Below are positions 37,109 through 51,520 of a stretch of 64,000 nucleotides of DNA, one piece after another (position 1 is the first letter of the stretch; every line of letters starts with the position of its first letter). This DNA is from Spizellomyces punctatus DAOM BR117. Its lineage: Eukaryota > Chytridiomycota > Chytridiomycetes > Spizellomycetales > Spizellomycetaceae. Below the pieces are notes generated by a model, which saw only the letters and a program-made list of their open reading frames with translations, did no database searches and was not told where the DNA came from. Both the position numbers and the translations under genes were made by a program. The DNA lies in NCBI RefSeq assembly GCF_000182565.1, contig NW_015971546.1:754614-818613 (forward strand). Reading direction: 5' to 3'.

Positions 37109-37905
37109 ATGGACAAGATGGACTTGACTCTCCCCTTTGGGCCAGACAACCACCAGACCCGCACCTGGAAGCTTGATGAAAGCCGCAAGGAACAGGCCCG
37201 ATCGCTTGCTTCCCGTCTTGGAATTACTTACGCTCCCGGAACTGCTCCACCTTTACCGTCCGCATCTACTCATCCCGAGCTCTACGAACTCGCTACAACA
37301 GCACTCAAAGAGGCAGGAGGTCCACAATTCATTAACCCCGATCACATTACCGCCCGAAAAATGCATGTTACCCCGAATTCTGACGAGAGCATCTACCTCA
37401 ACATCCTGGGAGGTCTCGCTGGATACCTGATTTTCGATCTACCAGATGGTCAAGGCGGGTTTGTTCTCATTGATCCAAAGAGGGAACGAACCACCGCCTG
37501 GCATCCGGAAAGGTCGACACGAGAGGCCGCATGTGTGTGTGGAAGTTTGGTGCTGCGGGAGGCCAAGAGGAAAGGTCTTGCAGAAGTGGATGATTTGGCA
37601 AATGCGTTGAGCTCCATGGCAATTGATCCCGAGACGGGATTGATGAAGAATTTGGAGGAGGCCTTTGGACACATTGATATTAATTCAGTTACTAACAAGG
37701 TGAGAACCCAATGACCGGACGCTAAGCGGGGTCGCAAGTTATATTTACATTTTATTGGTTCGTTCTATAGGAGCCAGATATAGAAAGCATTACACTTACT
37801 CAAGTCGATTTGCCCAGCGTGTCTTCCACCCCGAGCTGGTTGAGCTATCCACATGCTCCCGGTGCAGCGGAAACAAGGGGACACAGGTTATCAAATCCAT
37901 GGTAG
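37109..37905 (+). CDS. Conserved-looking orphan protein, two exons
   Basis: I do not recognise this family. ATG 37109 opens about 200 codons: a polar N-terminus (WKLDESRKEQARSLASRLG), a Pro/Ala stretch, then an ordered region including AGGPQFINPDHITARKM, SIYLNILGGLAGYLIFDLP and GGFVLIDPKRERTTAWHP, and a helical Ala/Leu-rich segment (LREAKRKGLAEVDDLANAL). A GTGAGA intron starting at 37700 joins EAFGHIDINSVTNK to a second exon beginning EPDIESITLTQVDLPS and ending TAG 37903-37905. The frame is open further upstream (to 36896), but that part is low in structure and 37109 has a good context (ATACCATGGAC). No signal peptide or membrane helix. About 245 residues. I suggest no function. Confidence 0.6.
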
Positions 37906-38392
37906 ACAAATCATTTCACTGGTTATCTTGGTACGTTACATGATGACGGCTGCTCAAGAATCCAATATCAACATTTTCGTTCACAGATCGTACGAAAGTT
38001 CATCGTTAGTCAAGTCATGTTTCTTGTTATTCTCAAAATCGAACCGCAGCGAAGGGGGTATGGGAGGATTGAGGACATTGTGCGGGAACATTTGTCCTTG
38101 TGCTGGCGTGCAGCGACGTGCATTATTGGTGGTGTCAAGGGCTCGTGCAAAAGGGTACATCTCGTGAAGGCGCCCTTGACGTTGTGCAGGGATCTTTTAT
38201 TTTTTTTTCTTCTGTGCGCGAATGGTTTATTGGTAATATAACAGGCTGGACTCTAGCATTCATTCTGACCATTTCAACAAGTATAAGAAAACAGTATTAT
38301 TATTTACATGGACATCACAAGTTGAAAAAGCGCAACCATCTGCAAAAGTCGTTGACATCCGCATCTATTGGTCCTCTCTCAATTTATGATCT
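37906..38392. other. Intergenic region, no gene seen
   Basis: About 490 bases between convergent genes. Short overlapping open frames (37755-38396, +) lack domains and overlap the end of the upstream gene. A T-rich run lies near 38200. Confidence 0.35.
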
Positions 38393-38744
38393 CTAAGACC
38401 TCTCCAATGCCTTCCTCTCCTCCTCTGCGGCGACCAATTCAGGATCCTTTCCTTGGTTGAAATACGCCTTAACAGCTAAATAATCACAATAACCGTCAGT
38501 ATGCGTCCTATTGGCAACCGTGAGAGACTAGAAGCGACCTACCTGGCTTCTTCTCCTCCCACTTTTGTTCCACCTCCAGCTTAGCTTCTTCGACAGACTC
38601 TTGAACTTTCTGTGCAGTATCTACCGCAGCGAGTTTTGCTGCTGTTGAGGCGTGAGCCGAGGCTTCCGCTGCGTGTTGCGCTGCCACCTTCGCTTCGACT
38701 TTGGCGGTGTTAAGTTCCGTCTTGGGCGTTTGGTAGCTGGCCAT
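38393..38744 (-). CDS. Small Ala/Glu/Lys-rich helical protein, LEA/apolipoprotein-like composition
   Basis: ATG 38744 gives MASYQTPKTELNTAKVEAK and a long run of Ala, Lys, Glu, Thr and Val with near-heptad spacing (AAQHAAEASAHASTAAKLAA; VQESVEEAKLEVEQKWEEKK). It should form a single amphipathic helix. An intron beginning at the GTAGGT after KKP joins a second exon: AVKAYFNQGKDPELVAA, EEERKALERS, then TAG 38395-38393. Product about 105 residues, no signal peptide. Composition resembles stress-related LEA-like proteins or membrane-surface-binding helices, but this is composition only and no family is claimed. Confidence 0.6.
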
Positions 38745-39012
38745 GGTGCTATTGTTTGGATTTGATATTTGCTTGTATGTATTCTTGAAAAGTCGAGGGC
38801 TGATTAAAATCGGGGGGGCAGGGGAACCCTTGGACGGTCCTTTTAAAAGCTGCTCGGAGGAATGACGTGGATCGAATACGTAATGCCGTGCATGACGTCA
38901 GGTCAAGGAATCGCGTGAGTGGCACAGCGCATGTCAAGCCACACCATGGTCCGACCAATACAATAGTGCATTCACAAGCAGCATTTATTTAAAGGACAAG
39001 TTTCTATGAAGG

Positions 39013-39489
39013 CTACTTTAAAGCTTCACGAACATCCATCAATGCTTTTCCTAACAAATTCAACCCCCAAGACCTCCTATCAGCTCCTGCCGCAGCCCTA
39101 GCCGTATACCCGATTCCCCAAATTCTGTCATACGGACTTGCTTCCACAATCTCCTTGCTCTTAGTGCTAAGCAATATTTCTTTCATTCCAGGATTTTGCC
39201 CAAATTTCAGCATATTGCCATTAAAAACGATGCGATATCTGTGGGCGGCCCATTCGGATTGAACAAAGTTCCTGACACGCTGTCCGAGCGCTTTGACTTT
39301 TACTGGACGTGTTTCCTGAAGGATTTGCTCGGCAATGACCTGGTCGTTGAATAGAACTGCTTTATGGTACATCATGTAGTGTTCGGCTGTTGGGAACGTG
39401 ATGCCATCTTCGGTAAAGGGGGAAGGGGCCCATTGGGAAAAGATTCCATGGGGACGCTCAGAGGTCTTCCAAAAGTATACTGCGCTCAT
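39013..39489 (-). CDS. NADAR (YbiA-like, DUF1768) domain protein
   Basis: NADAR enzymes cleave N-glycosidic bonds: bacterial YbiA acts on riboflavin-pathway intermediates, and other members remove ADP-ribose from guanine in nucleic acid. The single exon of 158 codons is full length for a one-domain protein. It starts MSAVYFWKTSERPHG and contains the family blocks FSQWAPSPFTEDGITFPTAE, HYMMYHKAVLFND, QILQETRPVKVKALGQRV, MLKFGQNPGMKEILLSTKS and SPYDRIWGIGYTARAA. The Glu and the Trp/Asp-Arg-Ile-Trp-Gly segment that line the active site in this family are present. No signal peptide. Substrate here cannot be told. It has no intron, unlike most neighbours. Confidence 0.88.
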   Translation of the reverse strand: MSAVYFWKTSERPHGIFSQWAPSPFTEDGITFPTAEHYMMYHKAVLFNDQVIAEQILQETRPVKVKALGQRVRNFVQSEWAAHRYRIVFNGNMLKFGQNPGMKEILLSTKSKEIVEASPYDRIWGIGYTARAAAGADRRSWGLNLLGKALMDVREALK

Positions 39490-39958
39490 TGTTTGTCAAT
39501 TGATTGTTTTCTAGTAATAAAATGTAGATTGTTGAAGAGACAAGGTGTCTATTGCCCTCCCTTAAATGCACTTTTATTTAGAAAATGTCCAACACTTATC
39601 GGATATTTTAGTGTACATTGGCGTGTGACTCGCCCACCACTGTGTGTCAAAGCTGAATTCATTCGTCGGCAACTCTTGAACGCGAATGTGGCACAGTCAA
39701 ACAGTTGGTGGGCAAGTTGCTTATCCAGAATCAAAGTGACGTTGCCACTTGTGTTTATCCTTTGCCAGAGCCTGTTGGTTGGCACATTACTTGGAGGTAT
39801 TCCCATACGCCATAATGCAATCTGATGTTGTGGACCCATTTAAACTTGAGATATATTCTGACATAGAGGACAAAAGCCGCTTGTCATAGAAGAAGAAGAA
39901 AAAAAACAATGCTCGTATGGTAGATGCTACGTGCTGGGTACAAAGCACATATAATCTC
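39490..39958. other. Intergenic region, no gene seen
   Basis: About 470 bases upstream of the NADAR gene and downstream of the RAX1-like gene, both on the minus strand. It should contain the NADAR promoter. An A-rich run lies at 39890-39906. Open frames here have no recognisable domain. Confidence 0.35.
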
Positions 39959-41257
39959 TCATAGAGGAATCGCCACTGCAATGGCGGTCATAACCACCCC
40001 CGCTATAACAGCCCACACACAGATCCACAGCGTCATCTTCGCTTGCCTACTCAACACCAATGGCTCCTCAACAATTTGGATGACGACCTTACTCCTAGTA
40101 GGCAACTGAGATTTGTCAGGTGAGGGCTGTTTGAGTCTTTTGAAGAATCCCCGTTTGGCGTCTGGGTCAACTTCGGTGACAAGTATTTCTTTTTTGCGAG
40201 CTGCCATTCGAAGGGGACACATTTTACTGTAGACGGCAACGTAGAGGAGACCTGCTGTTGCAAAGAGGGGGAACGCAGAGACGCGAGACCAGCGCGTCAC
40301 ATTGTTGTGAATCTAAACGTCGGGAGCGAGTTAGGAAAAGGTATATGGCTGGACGATGGATACAGTAGCAGTCGCAAACGTACCAGCAGAGCCACTAATA
40401 GTACACCCAACAACGACGTCAAAGATGCTGCCACAGTCCGTGAAATCCTTGCAGGCGTCTGCACATTTTGGGCAGCATAATGCATAAATGCCGGTACACT
40501 GGACGTGCCCATGATATCAAGACAGTGCTTGACAACTGGAGCAAATACATCGGGATGTGTAGTACTAGCTGCCTTGTCGCAAATAGATTTGCGCATGGCA
40601 GAAGTGATGTTGAGCTCTTTCGATGCCCCAGTTGTGAAAAAGAGTTGAATGGCGGCATTGATCTCTGTCCGAAACGGTTGTCTTTTAGCATCCTCTGTAC
40701 ATGTCAGCACGACTTTTTCAGGGGGTGGACACCCGAAAGGCAGCCATTCCGCAGACGCTGTCGCTCCTGTAGGAGGACCATCGGCAGTGAGGATAGAACT
40801 TTTGAGTGGCGCCGCTCCAACACCGACCCCATTTTGGCTCGTTGAGAAAAGTGCTTTTACGAGATTATCTCCGGTGTGAGCGGTATCTGCTTCATTTTCA
40901 GCGCTGAAAACAGGGGCGGGTGAGAGCGCACGTTCTGACTCTGGAAGAGCCATAAATCTGTGGCGGTAGCTGATAAACCACTCGAGAACATCCAGATTTT
41001 CTTCTGAAAACTCTTTTTTCTCTACATTACCAAAATGATCATTAGGATTAATGATATACTTAGGTCTGGAATAGGTATCAGGAGCACATACCCAAATATG
41101 TTCTAAAATCGGACAATGACAATGGCGTGCATGTCTTCCCTTGCAGTATTCTAACCAGAATACTTTCGTTATGCAACACATTTAGCTGTTGCTTTCTCTT
41201 CTTTACGTCAAGCGCCGTTTCGACTCCATCGATGGTCACCGCAGTGTGATTAGCCAT
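39959..41257 (-). CDS. RAX1-like RGS-domain membrane protein
   Basis: Yeast Rax1 is a polarity/bud-site protein with an RGS-like domain and membrane helices. The start is an exon beginning ATG 41257 (MANHTAVTIDGVETALD), leading to ILVRILQGKTCTPLSLSDF-type sequence. An 88-base intron (GTATGT..TTTTCAG) then rebuilds YLEENLDVLEWFISYRHRF, the first RGS helices. A Ser/Pro/Ala-rich insert splits the domain, which resumes with FRTEINAAIQLFFTTGASKE, LNITSAMRKSICDKAA and VFAPVVKHCLDIM. Helices follow: SLTSLLGVLLVALL, a GTACGT intron, then SAFPLFATAGLLYVAVY and finally MTLWICVWAVIAGVVMTAIA at the C-terminus. The stop is TAG 39961-39959. RGS plus three membrane segments fits Rax1; the function in this organism is inference. 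Confidence 0.72.
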
Positions 41258-42476
41258 CTAGTTGCGGTCGCGATACTCGATAAAGTGAAAAGTTGAAAGC
41301 TTGCTTGCTCGTCCAGTTATAGGACATTACCTCGCCAGGTCCTCGGCCCAGCAATAGCAACGATCCCCAAACAAATGTTGCTAAATTTAATCTTTTTTCG
41401 TTTAGGTTCTTCGGTTAGTCCCAATCCCAAGGCAGGATGATCGAGATTATCCAGATCGGCGAATGCAACTCCTACGTATTGTCTTCAACCTCTGGTAGTC
41501 ATATATGGCTGAAAGCGCGGCCCCAACAAATCGCAAGCGCGAAATCACAGTTACGACACCGGGGCTTACATCGTAAACACAGCGGCCCAAATGAGGGTTG
41601 CATTTGCAATACCCGATGACTGGTTGTAGATATAACAATAGGAATACAACTTTTTGTTGACCAAACTCATTCTACCGGGTCTCTGGTTTTTAGGCTCCGG
41701 GCTCATTTGGATCGTTGAATGTTGAATGAAGGAGGCTTTCCAATGAACCTCCGTTGAGAAAGCTTATCGTTCTGCTGCTTTGCATGCATGCATTCATTTG
41801 ACGTTGATAATGCTCGTGGAGTCGCTATGGATGGGATCAAGACGGGCAATGGCCGACTCTTGTTGTCGTGCCCTGATGTGAAATACCGCTAGTGCACAGT
41901 GTGAAACCTTTCACCCTCCCTGTTGCTGGACGGGACCGCCTGTCAAAGGAGATTAAAATTGGACGTAGAGACGAGACGTAGAGACGGAGCTCACAGCAGC
42001 CCGATTCGAGCGTACATACTAAAAACCTTTCTAATAACCAACGGTGATCACCCATGTCCATTTGTGCAGCTTTGCACAGTGATGAACCGGCTCTTACAGA
42101 TATTAGTGGTCAAATCCTTTCGATTTTCTCTAGTTCTTTGCACTCATGCCACGGGCAGGCATCCGTAGTCTATGAAACTTTCACCGTATATTCAAAGACG
42201 GACAGTGACTGCCACGTTCAGGCACTGTCCCCGGTTGGGGCTTTGCGTTTTCTATTCAGGATACCTCGTTCATTGCACCAAAAGCCTTTCAACATCAACA
42301 AGGGTCGAGCAAGAGCGACTCCATCATGGCACATCTTGAAGGAGCGGTTGATTGGAGGATTTGCGATCGCGTGTCCCAACGGAGGTGGACGCGTCGCTGG
42401 CCTTGCGAATCCCTCCAAGCCCGTGCCCATTTCACACTCTCGCATCCCTTTAACGAACACAGCAAAAAGCCCTACC
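41258..42476. other. 1.2-kb divergent intergenic region upstream of ERG28
   Basis: No supported gene. The ERG28 frame is open without stop back to 42054, about 140 codons, but that part is Ser/His/Pro-rich, shows no homology I recognise, and ERG28 proteins normally begin where ATG 42477 lies. A direct near-repeat, gacgtagagacgaga / gacgtagagacggag, sits at about 41962-41990. Confidence 0.35.
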
Positions 42477-43105
42477 ATGTCGGTCTATCTTCCTCCGTCC
42501 GCGCTCCAAAAGTACCTGCTCTTTGTCGGCACACTGGCGTTTTACAACGGTGCGCAATGCTTCTTCCCCAAAATGCGAGTGACAAGTCGGATTTACTCGG
42601 AAAAGAAGGGTGAAGGTAGGATCGCTGGCGTTATGGTCAGTCTTTGTTGTGGATCGTCTATAATGCTTGTAATCGAACCAAACTTGGACATTGTAGCGAC
42701 GGCGTTAATGTCTCGAATGATGGGCCTCTGGACAATTACCTCTGGTCTTGTTCGGGTGTACGCGGCCTGGAATATTCACGACCGAGTGTAGCGTATCCCT
42801 TGTGTTTTTTGGTTTCCTTTTTGTAAGCCTAATATGCTCACACTATGACTTTCCTCTAGGCTGTACAATCTGACAATGTACACATTTGGGTTGGCACTAT
42901 TTTCCTTCACAACTGAGGTCTTTGTCTACAAGACGGCAAAGATTTCCAGCCCTGGAGTGTGGCCTGCCTTGCTCATCTCTCGTAAGTGCTCTTTTTCATT
43001 GGATTTTTGCAACACATTTACCGGTTTTACGTCTTGACCACCTTTACATTAGCGATATCATTGGCATGGATGTGGAACTCGTATGCAGATTTTGTTCGTG
43101 GATAA
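42477..43105 (+). CDS. ERG28: ERG28-like ergosterol biosynthesis scaffold protein
   Basis: Erg28 is an ER membrane protein that holds the C-4 demethylation enzymes (Erg25, Erg26, Erg27) together. ATG 42477 opens MSVYLPPSALQKYLLFVG and LAFYNGAQCFFPK, then SRIYSEKKGE. An 81-base intron (42616-42696) has no stop and is a multiple of three, so it reads through in frame. Removing it rebuilds GEATALMSRMMGLWTITSG, which lines up with the yeast segment THLSARTFGTWTF. Next, VRVYAAWNIHDRV joins LYNLTMYTFGLALFSF across a second intron, then TTEVFVYKTAKISSPGVW. A last intron leads to ISLAWMWNSYADFVRG and TAA 43103-43105. Four helices, about 135 residues, normal size. Confidence 0.85.
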
Positions 43106-43696
43106 AAGATGTGGGCCAAAGGGATGCATTGACAACCTAGTTACAGGTGCAAAGTTCACCGGGAGGCAAAGAGAGCGACCAGTAGATAGATCCTGTAGCC
43201 CATCGCACACATTTTCGTTTTAGCCATAGTCTAGATGTCCTTTAGAGACGATGAGTCCAGTCATTCTTTTGTGTCAAAGAACAAACAAAGGTCTTGTTGG
43301 AATAAAAGCGACCATCTAGCAAACAATCATCGTCTTGAGGATTCCTTCCGGCAGCGATCGCAGTTTGAAACCTCCAGCCCTTCGTTATCAAAACGGCCCA
43401 ATCATTTCCAACCACGCTTTCAATGGGCTTTGGGCATCCAAATATGGTCATATGAGCTGCGCACGTGTTTTGGCCAACGAACTGCAGGACTTTCTCCCCT
43501 TGTCTTTCACACTGCCGTTTTGGATTTCTTTGCCCCATCCCGTCTTGTGATTTGTGCTAGTAATCGGACGGCTTTTGATCTGCACGCACCATTTCGCAAA
43601 CTCGTTTAGAGTTTAGTGCACGAACAGCAGGGGGATTCTTAACCTGTCCATTCTTCTTGATCATCCCGTGTTGTCCGTGATTGCAACTTTTCAAAC
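43106..43696. other. Intergenic region upstream of the SERCA gene
   Basis: About 590 bases between ERG28 and the SERCA start, both on +. It contains one CACGTG (43462-43467). Overlapping open frames at 43235-43609 have no domain and look like chance. Confidence 0.35.
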
Positions 43697-47186
<3,490 letters not shown>

Positions 47187-48400
47187 GGGCATTTAGTTGG
47201 CGAATGGACTATCTTGGGGAAAATAGATGGGCCAGAGGGGGGGATAAAATGCTGGGGGGGCTCTTTATTTTTTTTTGTGATACAGACGAAGGCCCTTTCT
47301 TTTGGACTGAGAAGGTGAATGAAGAGGAAGGGTGGGAGGAAGACGTGTATATTATAGAAGGATTTGAAAAATGAGCGAATAGTCAAACAGATATCTCCTT
47401 GACGTTTTCCATGGTGATTTTATGTTGCTCTTGTACAGTTTTGAAGTTCGCTCCACTCAGTCAGCCACTTGGTTCTCGTCGGCCGACGATAACGCTACGG
47501 AAACATAAAATCTGTACGTTGCTCATGATCAAGAGCGAGTCTTCCAGAAGCAAGTCTATGAAAGAAATATCTTTGACACCCACTTACCTCTGACGCAGAG
47601 ATGGATGTGTGATGGGCTTTCTCATTTGCGAACAACATAAGCCGCTGTATTGATAGAGTCCCGAGTGCTCAGTAACTTACATTTCAAGTGTTTAGGCTTG
47701 CTCAATGATGGTATCCGTAAAGACTGGGTAAGGGCGCGAGAATACCCTGCATGGGATGGTCAGCGTAAGTATCAATCCTGCTCCCAAAATTATGCGTATT
47801 TAGTTTTAATGGCTACTTTTATCGGTTTCTGCTCCTTTATGCGTTTCATAGCCCGACGCTCACTCCGGACACAATCAGCAATCGATGAAAAGCCTCGCGA
47901 GCACATGGGAACCATTGCCTACAATTATGATCGTTTCCATAAACCGACACAAAAAGCTGACCCCCTTTTAATAGAATGGGGAAATCAAGATTAGGGACCA
48001 CGGCAACTTGAGCGGTTGCGAGATATATAGTCTGCACATCTACAAAAAAAGATTTTGTTGTCGGTTCGATGGCAAGTTCCAAGTTGGCGGGTGGATGGGT
48101 ATTGATGGGTGAATCGTAGATTGCGGGGATCCTGCATTGTCATTCCGTCACATTTCGCCACGAGGGAGATGGAACTTACGGATTGTTATCGACTTGGGCA
48201 AGTGGTTATGGGCAAAGTTTGGAGAGTCCGCCACCAAAAGGTTAATCGAACTTGAGGAGTTTGGTCAGCAGAGGTCAGCGGAGTGTCTTTGGGAGGCAAC
48301 CAGTCACTATTTTATGGTATTGTTCAGAACAAAACGTGACTTTGTTTATGTTGGCAGCTATCTGACAATATACGCTCTCGTACCAGCGACGTTAACCTAG
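47187..48400. other. 1.2-kb convergent intergenic region, possible but unsupported small ORFs
   Basis: Begins with G- and T-runs (47235-47275) that fit the SERCA 3' end. A plus-strand frame at 47650-47994 contains one hydrophobic stretch (YAYLVLMATFIGFCSFMRF), but that stretch lies between a GTAAGT donor (47764) and a TTTCATAG acceptor, so it may be an intron. A second frame at 48137-48400 shows no family. I do not call either a gene. Confidence 0.3.
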
Positions 48401-50850
48401 TCAAAGACGATTGGCAGGGCCTATCCGAAACAAACGAATAAATACATTAATACTACGATTGGACAAGATTCTAGAAAGAAAATACAATTTGCAGACTTAC
48501 CAAGTTCCACTTTTAGTACATCCTTCCCAGCTTTAATCTCACTCAAGGTAGGACACCTGCCCAACCTCAACAACTCACTCACATGACTCACTATCGGATC
48601 CTTATTCAAACTAGCACAGCCCACAATGTTGTCCCCGTTTGCATACCACGCAACAAATGCCGTGTCCTCTCCCTTCTGTGACTGCAGGTCACCCTGCACA
48701 AAGACAGTCTCAAACGGAGCTGTGCTAACGTATCGCAGGGATTTACCGTACTGCGCCGTCCAAAAGTATGGTGCTTTGTTAAAGGTTTGAAGAGGCTCCG
48801 AACGAGACGAGAGCGCAATATTCCGGGCTACGAGACGCCCAGTGTTGCGTGCTACGTTCCAGTGCTCGATACGGGTTGTTTTGGGATTCATGGGAGTTGG
48901 GAATCGTGCAATATCGCCCACTGCGTATAGTTCTGGGTGGTTGGGTACGGATAGGTTGGGTGTTACGGTTACCGATGAGTCGTCGTTCAGGAGGACGCTG
49001 GGTAGGTAAGTCGTGACGGGGGTCGCACCAATGGCTACAAGTACAACGTCGGCTGGAAGTACTTCACCGGTTGATAAGAGTACTGAGGCGACCTTTGTGG
49101 GATCTACGTCTGTTGTGGTCTGCGGTTGAGTTGCTACATCTTCTCAGCTCGACCTTTTGGAGCATTACCTGACGGAGTAAACTTTTTCGGGTTTACATTC
49201 GCCTTAAATTTCACTCCGTGATCTTCATGCCATCTTCTGACGAATTTCCCAACTTCTTCGCCTAAAACACTTTTCAAGGGTACCTGGGAACCCGTTGAAC
49301 ACAGTTCAGTATATCATTCTGATAGAAACAAAGCAACTTCGTTACCTCGCTCCTGGCTACGATGGTCACATTGGCCTTGTCATCTTTGGCGAGAACCGAT
49401 GCCACTTCCATTCCAATGAACCCGGTGCCGATGATCACAACGTTCGGCTTTTCGAAGGATTTGATGGCTGCAGAAAAGGAAATACTCATGGCATTGATAC
49501 CGATGTGCTGGATGCAGCGAGCTTGTGCTGGGAAAATGCAAGAACAAACCAGAGTGTAAGGCGGTGGCGTCGATGAGAGATCTCAGGTAGTGGACATTTT
49601 TGAGGTGGTTGCCTTCGATATCGAGAGTCCGTGGCTGTAAAATCATCACAATAATAAGTACGAGAGAGCTGTAGATACGCAGTTTGCAAAGAATCGGATT
49701 AGACCTGCGATCCCGACGCCAAAACCAAGTACTTGTATTCTTGAACCGTCCCATCCGTCAGTTCAACCTTTCTTCCATCAATATTGACGGATTTGACCTC
49801 CTAATACCATCCGTACATCAGGACGTTTGGTTAAATATTCCGTGAACGATGAAAATTGACCTTGCTGGTGTTGAGTTCGATTCCCCGCTCCTTATAGAAT
49901 TCATCGGGCCTCAGTGCAGCCTTGTCGATTGACACATCGAGTGACTTGCTCAGCTTGGTTCTATCGATGGGAAGGTAGGGTTCTTTGCCATAAACAATGA
50001 TACGACCATCGAAACCGTGCTGCAAGGATATGAAACAGAGGTTCACGAAAGATGCCGGAAACAGTGAGCAAGCCGCCATTTACAAACCTCACGAAGCGCC
50101 TCCGCCGCCGCTTGTCCTCCAGATCCATTCCCGATAATCACCGCGGTGTCCGGGCGACGGACAGGTAAACCTCGGTTGGGAGGAGACCGGTTTTTTTTCA
50201 GCTCTACTCCAGTAATGTCAATGCTTCGTCATCAGAATCGTAACAAACATCCATCGCGGTAACGTACCTTCAGCTGACACGTTAATTAATATTTGGTCCC
50301 CTACCACACGAACATTGAAAGTCTTGAGACAATCCATGGCTGGAGCATCCTCGATATCCCCTGTTTTGATATTAAAGCATGCGCCATGCCAAGGGCTGCA
50401 GCATGTGCAGATGATATGGGCAGCAGCTCAGTTGACGGTAATGTCAACGATCGCCATGATTTCACAGCAGTTCCGTACCAAGTCAATCTTCCATCCGACG
50501 TTAATACGCCCTTCTCCAAGGGTGCCCCATAATGCGTGCATTTAGCCGATGTAGCATAAATTGTGCCCTGGACTTTTGAAAGAAGGACTTTTTGCTTGTC
50601 CCCCACATCTACAGCCTTCCTACACATATGGAACCCGTTCGCCGTCAACAACCAAATGAGAAAGGTTTCCACATGAATAGCCAACCTACATTTGCCCATT
50701 TTGCAAGTCATTGGGTGTCGAGACCTCTCCTGGGTTGGTGGACATGGTTTTGGACGACAAGGATTGAAAAGAAAGCAGGCGATACACAACGGTTCTGAAA
50801 GTATGCGGGCGGTGTAGGATCTGCTTTATTCTGTGGTGAGGACGTAGCAT
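48401..50850 (-). CDS. AIFM3-like Rieske/FAD pyridine-nucleotide oxidoreductase, mitochondrial
   Basis: AIFM3 (AIFL) pairs a Rieske [2Fe-2S] domain with an FAD/NADH disulfide-reductase fold. ATG 50850 opens a basic presequence ([22 protein letters not shown]) that predicts mitochondrial import. The Rieske domain follows: [18 protein letters not shown] gives the first Cys-x-His, and CPWHGACFN, rebuilt across an intron, gives the second. The FAD loop is [18 protein letters not shown], then [20 protein letters not shown] and the NAD loop [18 protein letters not shown]. The C-terminal exon has [22 protein letters not shown] and [17 protein letters not shown] final intron (GTAAGT) leaves a five-codon exon ending TGA 48403-48401. 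Introns in 49150-49850 are approximate. Electron donor is probably NADH; the acceptor is unknown. Confidence 0.86.
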
Positions 50851-51520
50851 CAAAAACCCACCAGAGGAAATGGGAGGTTGCAAAGGGGGGAGAAACCAAA
50901 AACGCTGAGCTTTTATAGCTGCCCTTGTTAGACGTTTTTGACGTCACGCAACGGATAGCGCGATCGACGCGTGCTTTGCAAGAGCGACTTTCAAACAACC
51001 TACTTTGCAATAGGCCTAGCCTTCAGGACATGCAATGGAATAACGATAGCAAATGGCAGCCATTTGGATAACGAGTTTTCTTTCAAAGGACATGTTCACT
51101 CTTTATAAGCGTAAAGAATAGGCTAGTGTGATTGCCAAATAGCACATCCTGCTGCACTTGGCTGAACTGGTCGAGGCTTGTGGCCATGGGCTCAAAAAAG
51201 GGAATCGTGTTGTGGTCTCGATTTTGCTTCCAGTTAAAGGCTGTTCCCATTCAGGACAAGTCCATCACAGGTGCTCCTTCATGCATATCGAACATTGAAA
51301 GTTTAGCCATCTTTCCTGATGGTGTTTTTATTGTCTTGGAGGCATCTTTAAATACAAAAAGTGGTTTGGAACACTGCGACGACATGACAAGACATGACGT
51401 CAGCAATGCCGATCAAACAAAACCCTGGCAATATATCCTACCTTTCTTCTGCAAATCCAACTGCAAACCCCATCGACCCAACTTTATCAACTAAAAGCAG
51501 AACAGAAAACGGCCAAAAAC
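50851..51520. other. Divergent intergenic region upstream of AIFM3-like gene
   Basis: About 670 bases. An open frame at 51132-51494 (+) has no recognisable domain and overlaps the likely leader of the 51521 gene. It probably contains both promoters. Confidence 0.35.

Noticed and set aside
42054-42476. Open frame continuous with ERG28, suggesting a 140-residue N-terminal extension
   Set aside because: No family resemblance, low-complexity composition, and ERG28 proteins start at the equivalent of ATG 42477.
47650-47994. Possible small membrane protein
   Set aside because: The only membrane-like stretch lies between a perfect GTAAGT donor and a TTTCATAG acceptor, so it may be an intron; neither reading gives a recognisable protein.
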